A program made the position numbers and the translations under genes. 55,604 bases of DNA from Pseudomonadota bacterium (GTDB taxonomy: Bacteria > Pseudomonadota > Alphaproteobacteria > Rhizobiales > Rhizobiaceae), in the NCBI GenBank assembly GCA_023390055.1, contig JAEWDP010000134.1, positions 1 through 55,604 on the forward strand, given 5' to 3'. Positions 24,924 to 33,774 of the stretch are shown here, piece by piece. Numbering within the stretch: position 1 is the stretch's first letter; each line of letters begins with the position of its first letter. The notes under the pieces were generated by a model. The model was given only the letters and a program-made list of their open reading frames with translations. It made no database searches and had not been told where the DNA came from.

Positions 24924-25277
24924 ATGCTGGTTGGATTGACGGCAACGGAAGCGTTGGGATTGTGGCAGCGCGTCACGCTGGCCCAGGTGCGGCAAGATGG
25001 GCCGGATCTAAGTTTGAGACAACTGGCGATCCTTTTGCAGGTCTATCTCGTAGCACCGCCGCATACCGTCAGGGGACTGGCGACAACACTGGACGTGACC
25101 AGGCCGGTTATCAGCCGTGCACTGGACACGATGAGCAAGATGGGGCTTCTGGAACGGGTCAGGGATACACGGGACCGCCGCGACATCATGGTGAAGCGAA
25201 CGGTTCTTGGGGCGCTTTACCTGGAGGAAATGGCGGATCTGATCCGCAAGGAGGGCCGTCCACCATCTGAGAAATGA
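24924..25277 (+). CDS. MarR-family transcriptional regulator
   Basis: This small 117-residue DNA-binding protein has a central winged helix (LSLRQLAILLQVYL, then TVRGLATTLDVTRPVISRALD as the helix-turn-helix, then GLLERVRDTRDRRDIMVKRT as the wing). The wing motif DxRDRR is typical of MarR. It is shorter than average (about 140) because both flanking dimerisation helices are abbreviated. Its position between an aminopeptidase and an NlpC/P60 hydrolase suggests local regulation, but no operator was identified. Confidence 0.82.
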   Translation: MLVGLTATEALGLWQRVTLAQVRQDGPDLSLRQLAILLQVYLVAPPHTVRGLATTLDVTRPVISRALDTMSKMGLLERVRDTRDRRDIMVKRTVLGALYLEEMADLIRKEGRPPSEK

Positions 25278-25474
25278 GGTCAAAGACGCCCTGCTGAATG
25301 AAAGGCTTGCAACAGCATGTCGATTTCAGGGGCTGTTCGACCAGGAGCAGAGCAGGACATCCTTGGCAGTCTTTATGTTGAAAAACCGCAAAGCAGCGTC
25401 CTTGGAACTATTTCATATCTTCGGCAGGGCCGATCGCCCCACCGACAAACTTCAACAAGGGAACGGCAATTCAT

Positions 25475-25494
25475 CCCCGATCTGACGGACGGGG
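25475..25494 (+). terminator. Weak terminator-like hairpin between marR and the NlpC/P60 gene
   Basis: CCCCG (25475-25479) and CGGGG (25490-25494) can pair around a 10-base loop and are followed by TTCTT. The stem is short. The rest of the 236-base gap between the two genes shows no convincing coding sequence. Confidence 0.3.
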
Positions 25495-25513
25495 TTCTTA
25501 TGCCGATAATTTG

Positions 25514-26365
25514 ATGACAACGAAACTCGACAGGCGACTGCATGCCTATCGCCCGGATCTTGCCGATGAGAAATTGCGAGGCCGCGTCAATGCCGAACGC
25601 TTCGTCGACGGCCGACTGGCACGGATCGCCATTCCGGTTGTCGGCCTGCGCCCTTCGCCGGATCCGGCACGTGGGATCGACACGCAACTGTTGCTTGGTG
25701 AAATCGTAAGGGTTTTTGACTGCGCTGCAGGATGGGCCTGGGTGCAGGCCGTTCACGATGGCTATGTCGGCTATATTCCCGACAATTGCATGGCAGAGAC
25801 TGAAAGCCATACCCATGTCGTGTGCGCACCACGCACGTTTGTCTATCCCGAACCTGAATTACGGGCGGCAACGACGACGGCATTTTCGATGGGTAGCCGT
25901 ATCAATGTCGTCAGGGAGATGGAAACACGCGGCACACGCTATCTGATCCTTGCAGATGGAAGAGCGCTTTTTTCGGGCCATTGCAAGCAGGTAAATGAAG
26001 GCGCGGCCAATGATTACGTGACGGTCGCTGCCCGCTTCCTGGAGACACCCTATCTTTGGGGTGGGCGGTCTGGATTTGGCATTGATTGCTCGGCACTTGT
26101 TCAACTGTCATTGATGATGGCCGGACAGTCAGTGCCGCGCGATACGGACATGCAGGCAACAGTCGGCAGAGAGATAACGCAAGAGGATCTGCGGCGTGGA
26201 GACCTTGTCTTCTGGAAGGGACATGTCGGGATCATGGAGGATCGGCAGACACTTCTTCATGCCAATGGTCATACCATGACGGTTGCGCGTGAGAACCTTG
26301 AAGCTGCAGTTAAGCGGATCGGTTGGCTTTATGGCCAGCCGACCGGTTTCCGGCGGTTGGGTTGA
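25514..26365 (+). CDS. NlpC/P60 (C40) cell-wall peptidase
   Basis: This 283-residue protein has N-terminal SH3-like segments (about 30-150, with VGYIPDNCM) and a C-terminal NlpC/P60 catalytic domain. The catalytic Cys is in FGIDCSALVQ (C192) and the His in WKGHVGIM (H237). Such enzymes cleave gamma-D-Glu to diaminopimelate bonds in peptidoglycan peptides. No signal peptide is visible, so it may act on recycled peptides in the cytosol or be exported another way. This layout matches rhizobial proteins related to dipeptidyl-peptidase VI. Start ATG 25514 rather than the adjacent TTG. Confidence 0.88.
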   Translation: MTTKLDRRLHAYRPDLADEKLRGRVNAERFVDGRLARIAIPVVGLRPSPDPARGIDTQLLLGEIVRVFDCAAGWAWVQAVHDGYVGYIPDNCMAETESHTHVVCAPRTFVYPEPELRAATTTAFSMGSRINVVREMETRGTRYLILADGRALFSGHCKQVNEGAANDYVTVAARFLETPYLWGGRSGFGIDCSALVQLSLMMAGQSVPRDTDMQATVGREITQEDLRRGDLVFWKGHVGIMEDRQTLLHANGHTMTVARENLEAAVKRIGWLYGQPTGFRRLG

Positions 26366-26447
26366 TCACGAGAAAGTTGAGTAAACAATCATGGCGGATG
26401 ACCCCGGCATTGCTTATCTTTCAATCGGTAACACCTGAGGATGTGCA

Positions 26448-26813
26448 ATGCTGAAGACCGCCTGGATACTGCCACTGATGATGTTGATCGCGATCGTATT
26501 TGCTGTTGCAAGCGTCGCGCCATCGTTGGCGTTTGCAGCGGAAGACGAGTTCGGGTCGAACGTTCCGAGCCGTTACCATGACCTCCCTGGCGTTGTCCCT
26601 GAAGCGGAGCGTGTGCAAAGGCAGGACTATACCTGCTCGAGCAGCATTGAATATGTCTATCGGGGTCGCGGACGCTATGACATCCTTTACGGAGATGTTG
26701 CTCCGCGTCAGGTTTATCGCTGCAAGACCGAAAATGGCGTTACCTATTCCGGTACACGTCCGCCCAATACACACTGGATCCCGGGCCTGAACCCTCTTCA
26801 TCTACCCAAATAG
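26448..26813 (+). CDS. Small secreted protein of unknown function
   Basis: This 121-residue protein has a long signal peptide (hydrophobic 8-27, cleavage near AFAAE). The mature part of about 90 residues is rich in Tyr and Arg and has two Cys (DYTCSSSIEY and VYRCKTENG) that could form one disulfide in the periplasm. It looks like a single small beta-rich domain. I recognise no family. It follows the NlpC/P60 gene after 82 bases on the same strand. A good GAGG sits nine bases before the ATG. Confidence 0.65.
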   Translation: MLKTAWILPLMMLIAIVFAVASVAPSLAFAAEDEFGSNVPSRYHDLPGVVPEAERVQRQDYTCSSSIEYVYRGRGRYDILYGDVAPRQVYRCKTENGVTYSGTRPPNTHWIPGLNPLHLPK

Positions 26814-27161
26814 GAGGTCTTTCTCCAAAAAGATCGAGATGAACAACAAGCCGGAATTTGCCTGAATTGACAACGGTGGGCTCTGCTTCGCCAATCCCAT
26901 TCGGGATGCAGGTAAGCCTTGAAAGATGACCAGCGTCCACGCTTCGATGAAATTCGTGTCGGAAGGTAAGCGGATGCCGTTCAAAATGGCGCATCTCTTT
27001 GCACGTGAAAGGCGTGCCACCTGCCGACGAGATAGACCGCAGCAATGTGTCCCCACGTGAGCTGTTGCAGACCCTTGGCGCTGTAATTGTCGGGGCACTT
27101 GTGAAGAGGACCTGATGCCAGTCTCGATGAAACAGATGCGCATGAAGACTGTTGAGTTGGT
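26814..27161. other. Intergenic stretch with coding-like remnants
   Basis: No full gene is seen in these 348 bases. Two overlapping plus-strand frames look partly protein-like. The first is 26926-27060 (44 codons, containing SEGKRMPFKMAHLFAR). The second, in another frame, is 27005-27115 (36 codons, containing SPRELLQTLGAVIVGALVKR). Together they resemble one short gene broken by a frameshift, but neither has a clear ribosome site. A minus-strand frame across the region is a likely shadow. Confidence 0.3.
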
Positions 27162-28994
27162 TCAACAAGCTACCAAATGGCCTGCCGATACCTCGCGGAA
27201 TTCGCGTTGGCTGACTTTGTAGTCCACGGGCCGGATGGGGCTTTTCAACTCTTCGACCGTGGCGGCACGTTTCGTGTTGCGCCGATCCGGGTCTGGAATC
27301 GGAACTGCGGCCATGAGTTTCTTCGTGTAGGCATGCTGGGGATTGTTGAAGACCGAAGCACGCGGTCCAATTTCAACGATTTCGCCAAGATACATGACGG
27401 CGACGCGGTGACTGACCTGCTCCACCACCGCCATGTCGTGGCTGATGAAAAGGAAGGCTAAGTTGAAACGTTCCTGAAGATCGAGCATGAGATTGATGAC
27501 TTGTGCCTTGATCGAAACATCAAGTGCTGACACGCTTTCGTCCGCAACGATAACCTTTGGTTCCAGAACAAGGGCGCGGGCAATGCAGATACGCTGGCGC
27601 TGGCCGCCGGAGAATTCATGCGGATAGCGGGACGCCATGTCAGGTGACAGGCCAACGCGTCGCAACATGTCGGCCACCACGTCATCTGCCTGTTTGCGAG
27701 TGCCCATCCCGTGCTCGAGATAGGGCTCAGCAATTGCTCTTCCCACTGTCATACGCGGATTGAGGCTGGCGAACGGGTCTTGAAAAATCATCTGCATGGA
27801 ACGTCGCATTTCGCGCATGCCCTTCTTGTCAAGTGCGAGGACATCCTGGCCGTCGGCAAATACTGAACCGGCATCCGGTTCGATCAATCGCATGATGGCT
27901 CGACCAGTGGTTGACTTTCCGCACCCGGATTCACCGACCAGAGACAGGGTCTCGCCGGCATGAAGATCAAAGGAGACATTTTCCACCGCATGGACCCGCC
28001 CGGACAGGCGACTGAGGAGGCCCGAATGGATGTCGAAGCGCTTGCTGAGACCTCGGACTTCCAGGACGGGCCTGTCCCGGGAAACGGTGTCTTTCGACGT
28101 GGCGGGGAGGCTGGCGACCCCAGTGTCGATATCAACGATTGCGAAACGTTCTGGGTGATCCTTGTCCTTCATCGAACCAAGGACGGGCACTGCAGACAGA
28201 AGGGCACGCGTATAAGGGTGCTTGCCGCGACGGAAGATGTCGGTGGTCGAACCCGTCTCGACCTGTTCGCCGCGATACATGACGACGGTCCGGTCCGCGA
28301 CTTCGGCGACAACGCCCATATCATGGGTGATGAAAAGGACGGAGGTCCCTTCTTCCTCCTGGAGGCTCTTGATGAGATCAAGAATCTGTCCCTGGATCGT
28401 CACATCGAGTGCAGTTGTCGGTTCGTCGGCGATCAGCAGCTTCGGTTTCGATGCCAGTGCCATGGCAATCATCACGCGCTGTCGCATTCCGCCTGAAAAG
28501 CGGTGTGGATATTCATCGAAGCGTGATGCAGCCGATGGGATACGGACCTTCTCGAGGAGCCGGATCGTCTCGGCGCGGGCCTCGGTTGGTGTGAGCTGTG
28601 AATGACACAGAAGCGCCTCGGATATCTGATCGCCGATGGTGAAGAGCGGATTGAGGCTCGTCATCGGTTCCTGGAAGATCATGGAGACCTCGTTGCCGCG
28701 GACCTTGCGCATCTCATGCTCGGGCAATGATAGAAGATCACGTCCCGACAGCATGATCTTGCCCTCGCTACGGCTTATGTCCTTTTGCAGAAGGCGCATG
28801 ATCGAAAGGGACGTGACACTTTTCCCAGACCCGGATTCACCGACAATGGCCACGGTTTCGCCTGGCGCGACGTTGAAGGAAATATCGCGTACCACGGGCC
28901 TCCACTCGCCATCGACGAAGAAAGATGTCGTCAGGCTTTCCACCGAGAGTACGGGTTGATCCGTGTGAACTGATTGGCTTCGCGGCGTCACCAT
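27162..28994 (-). CDS. Fused dipeptide-type ABC transporter ATPase (DppD-DppF like)
   Basis: This protein of about 610 residues carries two complete oligopeptide-type ATPase domains. Domain 1 has GESGSGKSVT, FSGGMRQRVMIAMAL and LLIADEPTTALD. Domain 2 has GESGCGKSTT, FSGGQRQRICIARAL and VIVADESVSALD. The Oligo_HPY-type tails are also seen. Start at MVTPRSQ with AAGGGA upstream; the frame before it adds 29 poorly conserved codons. It would energise the two DppB/DppC-like permeases further along this cluster. It lies 34 bases after the PLP enzyme on the same strand. Confidence 0.9.
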   Translation of the reverse strand: MVTPRSQSVHTDQPVLSVESLTTSFFVDGEWRPVVRDISFNVAPGETVAIVGESGSGKSVTSLSIMRLLQKDISRSEGKIMLSGRDLLSLPEHEMRKVRGNEVSMIFQEPMTSLNPLFTIGDQISEALLCHSQLTPTEARAETIRLLEKVRIPSAASRFDEYPHRFSGGMRQRVMIAMALASKPKLLIADEPTTALDVTIQGQILDLIKSLQEEEGTSVLFITHDMGVVAEVADRTVVMYRGEQVETGSTTDIFRRGKHPYTRALLSAVPVLGSMKDKDHPERFAIVDIDTGVASLPATSKDTVSRDRPVLEVRGLSKRFDIHSGLLSRLSGRVHAVENVSFDLHAGETLSLVGESGCGKSTTGRAIMRLIEPDAGSVFADGQDVLALDKKGMREMRRSMQMIFQDPFASLNPRMTVGRAIAEPYLEHGMGTRKQADDVVADMLRRVGLSPDMASRYPHEFSGGQRQRICIARALVLEPKVIVADESVSALDVSIKAQVINLMLDLQERFNLAFLFISHDMAVVEQVSHRVAVMYLGEIVEIGPRASVFNNPQHAYTKKLMAAVPIPDPDRRNTKRAATVEELKSPIRPVDYKVSQREFREVSAGHLVAC

Positions 28995-29028
28995 GGTTGT
29001 TCCCTTTTTCTTCCTCTGAAGATCGACC

Positions 29029-30225
29029 TCAGTCCGGCCAGCGCAAGAGCGGCTCGAATCGGCGGCGACTGCGCTCTTCAAGTGGTGTTGCTATGATTTC
29101 GTTGGAGCCTCGGGCCTTGTCGAGTTCATCGACAAGTCGTTGCGCGACGATTGTCTCCTGCCCTGGGTGCAGGTTGCAGGGATCCAGATAGAAATGGTTG
29201 TGTTCGATTTCATGGTCGCGAACAATGATCGGCGGGCTGCCTCGTCCAAGTGCCTCGGCAAGATCCCATGCGGTAATGTGCGCGTCCTGGGCCGAGATGA
29301 TGACGCGCAATCGGTCCAGCGGATTGTTTGTCGGATCTGGTTCGATTACGGCCTTGACACCCGTGCGGTCGTCCAGAGCCTGCTTCCAGAGGTTGAGTAT
29401 CGCTGTTTCTCGAGCGCGGATTCCCTCATGATCACGGGTCTCCCATGCTTCCAGGGCCGCCATCGTCCCGAAAATGCTTTCCTTGCCGATTTTCATTCCG
29501 CGGCCAATGCCCATGTTCTGCAGGAACGCACTTCGAACCAGGTCCTTGCGGCCTGCAACAATGCCCGAAGTCGGGCCACCGAGAAACTTGTGCCCGGAAT
29601 AGAGAACGATGTCGGCTCCCTTTTTAAGAAAGATCTCCAGGTCGTATTCGGACGCTGCGTCCACGATGACAGGTATGCCCCGAGCATGAGCGATTTCGAC
29701 GAACTCCGATAGGTGCAGGAGACCATAATCAACCACGTGGTGGGAAACGACATAGACTGCGGCAGCAGTTTTATCCGTGATTGCCTGTTCCATGTGGAAG
29801 CGATGGGTCGAGGTTGCCTGACCGATCAGAACTACCTTTGCGCCGGCAAGTCGAACGGCCTGGTCGACCGGTGCGCCATAGCTCACGACATGGCCCGTCT
29901 GCACGATGACTTCATTTCTTTCTGGCGTGACATCAGGCAACTTTTCGATGGCAAGAAGATTGTTGCCAGTGATGGCTCCGGCAACCGCCAGGCTGATCCC
30001 GGAAGAGCATGAGGCCGTCACAAAACCGGCTTCGGCACCTGTCAGTCGTGCAATTACCGCGCTTGCCTTGCGCTGCAGGTCATTGATTTCGACAAATTGC
30101 GGCAGGATCTTTGTCATCGCATCGATTGCTTCCGGAACCACGATTGAAGCGCCGAGGCTGGTCATGGTGCCGGAGACGTTGATCACGGGGCGCAGGCCGA
30201 TCGAGGTGCGGATATCACTAGACAT
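29029..30225 (-). CDS. SelA-like PLP-dependent enzyme (aminotransferase-fold lyase)
   Basis: This 398-residue fold-type I PLP enzyme resembles the selA-related group that includes D-glucosaminate-6-phosphate ammonia lyase. The PLP lysine is in LYSGHKFLGGP (K213), preceded by the cofactor Asp in IPVIVDAASE. The N-terminal RPVINVSGTMTSLGAS is family-typical. True selenocysteine synthase is unlikely: there is no selenium context and the protein is short. ATG 30225 has GGAG eight bases upstream. Neighbours (amidohydrolase, RidA, peptide-type ABC transporter) suggest it eliminates ammonia from an amino-acid-like product, with RidA clearing reactive enamines. Substrate unknown. Confidence 0.82.
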   Translation of the reverse strand: MSSDIRTSIGLRPVINVSGTMTSLGASIVVPEAIDAMTKILPQFVEINDLQRKASAVIARLTGAEAGFVTASCSSGISLAVAGAITGNNLLAIEKLPDVTPERNEVIVQTGHVVSYGAPVDQAVRLAGAKVVLIGQATSTHRFHMEQAITDKTAAAVYVVSHHVVDYGLLHLSEFVEIAHARGIPVIVDAASEYDLEIFLKKGADIVLYSGHKFLGGPTSGIVAGRKDLVRSAFLQNMGIGRGMKIGKESIFGTMAALEAWETRDHEGIRARETAILNLWKQALDDRTGVKAVIEPDPTNNPLDRLRVIISAQDAHITAWDLAEALGRGSPPIIVRDHEIEHNHFYLDPCNLHPGQETIVAQRLVDELDKARGSNEIIATPLEERSRRRFEPLLRWPD

Positions 30226-30275
30226 TATGCTTCTCCAGAAGGGCAAAAGATCGGGTTTCTTCGTCGACAAATATG

Positions 30276-30287
30276 CCATAATAATGT
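30276..30287. promoter_or_regulatory. Candidate IclR-type operator in the divergent promoter
   Basis: CCATAATAATGT lies between the divergent PLP-enzyme and IclR genes. It matches 11 of 12 bases of CCATAATTATGT at 36350-36361, upstream of the binding-protein gene of the same cluster. The copy there contains the perfect palindrome CATAATTATG. Recurrence at both outward promoters of the cluster suggests a shared regulator site. Confidence 0.45.
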
Positions 30288-30321
30288 AATAGCATCTTGA
30301 GATTGTGAGAGGAGCGTAGAC

Positions 30322-31155
30322 TTGGACGCCAAGACTTCATCATCGGGAACCCCACAGAAGGCAAGGGGGACAAGCGAAGCGTCGGCGGGGCCGACGCGAC
30401 GGTCCCGCGTCAGCGGCATAGACCGCGCGCTGCAAGTGATGGACTATCTTTATGAAACGGGTGCACCGGCTGGCCCATACGCGATTGCAAAGGCGATCAG
30501 GGCACCACTCTCCACGGTCTACGTCATTGTTGAGGATCTGGTCGGCAAGAACATGCTTGCCCGCAATAGCGATGGATCCATCTGGCTCGGTGCCCGCTTG
30601 TACCATTACGGCCTCGCTTATGCCCGTTCGCTGGATTTCATGAGTGTTGCAACGCACGAGATGCACGATCTTTGTCGGATGACGGGTGAAACCGTTCAGG
30701 TTTGCGGCCGTGATGGTGACCATATGCTGGTTCTCGCCATGGCGGATGGGCCAAGCCATTTCCAGGTTGCCTCGCGTGTTGGAACCCGCGTGCCGCTCAA
30801 CTGGACGGCCTCGGGTCGCCTTCTCGTCGGACATTTGCCGGAGCCGGAACGCCTCGAACTTTTCCGCAACTGTGCCCGAAGGTCTCCGACGGGGCGGGCC
30901 GAGATCAATGCTTCGACGCTTTCGCAGGCGGCTGGCAAGGCGTTTCGCGAACGGTTGTCGATCCAGGTGGCCGAATCCGACTATGCGGTCGCGTGTATTG
31001 CTTCTCCGATCGTTGATCACAACGGGGACTGCATCGCGACGATTTCCATCGTGCTTCCGGAGCAAAAGGTGTTGAGCGACGAAAGCCGCTACGCGAATTA
31101 TGTGCGGGTATCGGCAGAACGGATCGAGACGTTGATGGGTTGGCGCAACCACTGA
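30322..31155 (+). CDS. IclR-family transcriptional regulator
   Basis: This regulator of about 277 residues has a Ser/Thr/Arg-rich 33-residue N-terminal extension, a winged helix (SGIDRALQVMDYL, then GPYAIAKAIRAPLSTVYVIVEDL) and the IclR effector domain (GETVQVCGRDGDHMLVLAM, VGTRVPLNWTASGRLLVG). It starts at TTG 30322, which has GAGGAG eight bases upstream. It is divergent from the PLP enzyme and convergent with the RidA gene, and so is embedded in the cluster it probably controls. A conserved 12-bp motif at both cluster promoters is a candidate binding site. The effector may be the transported compound. Confidence 0.9.
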   Translation: MDAKTSSSGTPQKARGTSEASAGPTRRSRVSGIDRALQVMDYLYETGAPAGPYAIAKAIRAPLSTVYVIVEDLVGKNMLARNSDGSIWLGARLYHYGLAYARSLDFMSVATHEMHDLCRMTGETVQVCGRDGDHMLVLAMADGPSHFQVASRVGTRVPLNWTASGRLLVGHLPEPERLELFRNCARRSPTGRAEINASTLSQAAGKAFRERLSIQVAESDYAVACIASPIVDHNGDCIATISIVLPEQKVLSDESRYANYVRVSAERIETLMGWRNH

Positions 31156-31162
31156 CGGATCC

Positions 31163-31681
31163 TTAATCTTGCAGGGCGATGATCGCCTCGATTTCAACGG
31201 TGATATTGCCCGGCAAGGAACCGAGACCGACGGCCGAGCGGGCATGTTGCCCGGCCTCGCCGAAGACATCGATGAAGAGATCCGAGCAACCGTTGATGAC
31301 ATTGGGATGATCCGTGAAGTCGGGAACAGCGTTGACCATTCCCAGAAGCTTCACCACGCGTTTTATGCGCGCAAGGTCCCCCAGCGCTTCATGCATGACG
31401 GCCAGCAGATTGATGCCTGTGAGCCGTGCGTGAGTATAGGCTTCCTCGATGCTGACATCACCGCCCACCTTGCCGCAATGGAGATGCCCGTCAATCTCGC
31501 GTGGACCCTGGCCCGAGAGATAGAGAAAGCTTCCTTCACGCACATGGGTTACGAAGTTTGCAACTGGCGGCGGCGGTGGCGGGAGCTCGATGCCGAGTGA
31601 TGCCAGCCGCTCGTAAGGCGTTGCGTGTATCGGACCGGCGGCAAGGGATGAATGTTTCACTGACTTTCCTTGTTGATGCAT
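31163..31681 (-). CDS. RidA/YjgF-family protein
   Basis: This 172-residue protein is of the RidA superfamily, whose members hydrolyse reactive enamine/imine intermediates made by PLP enzymes. The core has FLYLSGQGPREIDG, GINLLAVMHEALGDLARIKR and the terminal VGLGSLPGNITVEIEAI. The position of the RidA arginine is not matched: the usual AR(A/T)xV segment reads ARSAVGLGSLPGN. It is longer at the N-terminus than RidA (about 128 residues) and resembles the larger YjgF subgroups. ATG 31681 follows the amidohydrolase stop by ten bases. Its presence beside a PLP lyase is a logical pairing. Confidence 0.85.
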   Translation of the reverse strand: MHQQGKSVKHSSLAAGPIHATPYERLASLGIELPPPPPPVANFVTHVREGSFLYLSGQGPREIDGHLHCGKVGGDVSIEEAYTHARLTGINLLAVMHEALGDLARIKRVVKLLGMVNAVPDFTDHPNVINGCSDLFIDVFGEAGQHARSAVGLGSLPGNITVEIEAIIALQD

Positions 31682-31691
31682 GACTGGCGAC

Positions 31692-32900
31692 CTACCGCCA
31701 GGAGTAGCCGTGGGTGTGGCGAACGAGTTTGCGAGCGCGCGGGATATAGCGGCTCGCGGCGATGGCTTCGGCACCGATAACTGCAAAGCGGGGTTCGAAC
31801 AGTTTTGAGAGGCGTGAGACGTCGCCGTTGGAATCGGTAGCTTCCAGGTCGGCATCGACCAGATCGAAGATAGTGAAATCGGCACGCTCGCCTGCCGAGA
31901 GGCGATCGTCCATCGCTAGTTTGATCACGGATGCCGGCGCGTGGGTAACAGCGTTGACGACATTGTCGAACGGCATGCCGACGCTCAGCAGCTTGGACAT
32001 TGTCGTGGCAAGATCCCAGACGGGGAAGTTCATGGAATGGCCATGCAGGTCTGTGGAGATCGAGAAAGGCAGGAGGCCGCGTTTGATGGCTGCTTCGGCG
32101 ACCTTGAACGAGAAGGATGCACCACCGTGTCCGATATCCAGGCGGATACCGTCGCTGGCACACCGCTCAGCCAGATTGAACAGGTCCTCATCCTCCATGA
32201 TGCTGGAGCCAGCCTTGCCGTTGAAGCAGTGGGTAACGATGTCGCCCGGCCCCAGGATTTCCAGAACCTCGTCGTAAAGAGCTGGCGGTTCGCCGACATG
32301 GACCATCATCGGCACCTTGAGGATCTTTGCGATCTTCTTGCCGAGCTTTACGGGCGTCACACCCCACGAACCTGTAATCACGTGACTGGCGCGGACCTTG
32401 ATGCCGACGATATGATCGCTGTTGTCAGCGTAACATTCGAGGATGCGATCGAGATCTATATCGCGGATATCCCTTAGCTCTGCGACGCGGTTGCAGGCAA
32501 CCAGCCCGATCGAGCCGAGGTTCAGAAATGCCTTGATACGTTCTTTCGACGGTTCGATGATGTATTCGCGAAAGCCATGGAAATTGGCTTCGCCGGCCGA
32601 TCCTGCGTCGACCAGTGTTGTGACGCCGCGCTCTGCGCCGCATTCGGACGGCCGAATGGAGATGTCGGTTCCTCCATGCCAGATATGGACATGAAGATCG
32701 ACCCAGCCCGGCGATATGAAGCTACCATTGCCGTCGACAAGAAGTGCGTCGACGGGAGCATCGATATTGTGCCCTGTCTCGATGATCTTGCCGTCGCTGC
32801 CGACAAGAATGTCGATGGTGCCGCCTGGCAGCGGGCCGCCAAACGCGACTGGCTTTACGTTTGCAAGGAGAAGCGGTTGGGCCTGTTCCCCGGATGTCAT
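31692..32900 (-). CDS. Amidohydrolase/deacetylase metallohydrolase (cog3964 type)
   Basis: This 402-residue amidohydrolase-superfamily protein has a TIM-barrel binuclear metal site: HxH in WVDLHVHIW (H70, H72), the bridging Lys in GIKVRAS (K168), MMVHVGE (H201), VTHCFNG (H224) and the catalytic Asp in ISTDLHG (D284). Such proteins are often mislabelled dihydroorotase. Established work on cog3964 members from Agrobacterium and Ochrobactrum reported hydrolysis of acetyl-(R)-mandelate rather than dihydroorotate. The start at MTSGEQAQ has GAAGGG upstream. Its place between ABC permeases and RidA suggests it deacylates an imported N- or O-acyl compound. Confidence 0.87.
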   Translation of the reverse strand: MTSGEQAQPLLLANVKPVAFGGPLPGGTIDILVGSDGKIIETGHNIDAPVDALLVDGNGSFISPGWVDLHVHIWHGGTDISIRPSECGAERGVTTLVDAGSAGEANFHGFREYIIEPSKERIKAFLNLGSIGLVACNRVAELRDIRDIDLDRILECYADNSDHIVGIKVRASHVITGSWGVTPVKLGKKIAKILKVPMMVHVGEPPALYDEVLEILGPGDIVTHCFNGKAGSSIMEDEDLFNLAERCASDGIRLDIGHGGASFSFKVAEAAIKRGLLPFSISTDLHGHSMNFPVWDLATTMSKLLSVGMPFDNVVNAVTHAPASVIKLAMDDRLSAGERADFTIFDLVDADLEATDSNGDVSRLSKLFEPRFAVIGAEAIAASRYIPRARKLVRHTHGYSWR

Positions 32901-32901
32901 A

Positions 32902-33774
32902 TTACAATTCCCTTCGAAGTTTGGGATCAAGCATATCCCGCAAACCATCGCCGACCATCTGCAGTGAGAGGACTGCAAGCACGATGGCAAAGCCGGGAAA
33001 GAGGGTCATCCAGTCTGCCTGACCGATATATTGCCGCCCGGCAGCGATCATGGTTCCCCAGGTCGGGATTTCCGGGCTGACGCCAAGGCCGAGGAAGGAA
33101 AGCCCCGCTTCGGCGAGCATGGCGCTTGCAAAGAGGAACGTTCCCTGGACGAGTACCGGCGATACGAGATTGCGCAGGACATGCCGTGTCATAATGTGGA
33201 AAGTAGAGATTCCAAGGGCCTGGGCTGCCTCCACATAGGGAAGCTCGCGGATTACCAAGGTGGATGCGCGAACAATGCGGGCAAGACGCGGTGCATAGAC
33301 GATCGAGAGCGCGATGATCACGGTCGTCAGTGACGGTCCAAGTGCTGCGACAAGTGCAATGGCGAGCAGAATATCGGGGAACGCCATCATTGCGTCGATC
33401 AGGCGGGCAATTGGCGTATCAAGTCGCTGGAAGAAGCCAGCCAGAAGGCCGAGCGTTACCCCAACTAGCGTCGACAGTACGACGACCGCGGCACCCACGA
33501 GAAGGGAAAGGCGTCCGGCAAAGATTGTCCTTGAGAAGATATCGCGACCGAATTCATCTGTCCCGAACCAATAGACTTCGCCAGGGGGGGTCAGGCGGTT
33601 GACGATCGAAAGTTTGGATGGATTGTAAGGCGCGATCAGCGGAGCAAGAATGGCGAACAGGACGAAGATCACCAGGATGAAGACCCCGGCTGCGACCGTC
33701 TTACGTCTCAGCAACTGACGCAGGAACGTTATGATCTCGTTTGAGGCAGGTCTTGTGGTGACAATGTCGGTCAT
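32902..33774 (-). CDS. Peptide-type ABC transporter permease (DppC-like)
   Basis: This 290-residue inner-membrane permease has an N-terminal OppC-type helix (TVAAGVFILVIFVLFAILAP), then the periplasmic GTDEFGRDIFSR motif and the BPD_transp_1 core with five helices. The EAA loop contains VEAAQALGISTFHIMTRHVL. Its ATG overlaps the DppB-like stop by one base, and the amidohydrolase starts one base after its own stop, so transport and catabolism are tightly coupled. It pairs with the next permease and the fused ATPase. Confidence 0.92.
   Translation of the reverse strand: MTDIVTTRPASNEIITFLRQLLRRKTVAAGVFILVIFVLFAILAPLIAPYNPSKLSIVNRLTPPGEVYWFGTDEFGRDIFSRTIFAGRLSLLVGAAVVVLSTLVGVTLGLLAGFFQRLDTPIARLIDAMMAFPDILLAIALVAALGPSLTTVIIALSIVYAPRLARIVRASTLVIRELPYVEAAQALGISTFHIMTRHVLRNLVSPVLVQGTFLFASAMLAEAGLSFLGLGVSPEIPTWGTMIAAGRQYIGQADWMTLFPGFAIVLAVLSLQMVGDGLRDMLDPKLRREL

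Noticed and set aside
26740..27168. 142-codon reverse frame in the gap before the fused ATPase gene
   Set aside because: Rich in His, Arg and Ser with no recognisable domain or ribosome site, and it overlaps the end of the small secreted-protein gene.
29029..30225. Selenocysteine synthase (SelA)
   Set aside because: Sequence is SelA-related only; length, neighbours and lack of selenium genes favour a lyase of amino-acid-like compounds.
31692..32900. Dihydroorotase
   Set aside because: Shares the metal site of the superfamily, but the overall pattern is of the cog3964 group, and the neighbours are transport and PLP genes, not pyrimidine synthesis.
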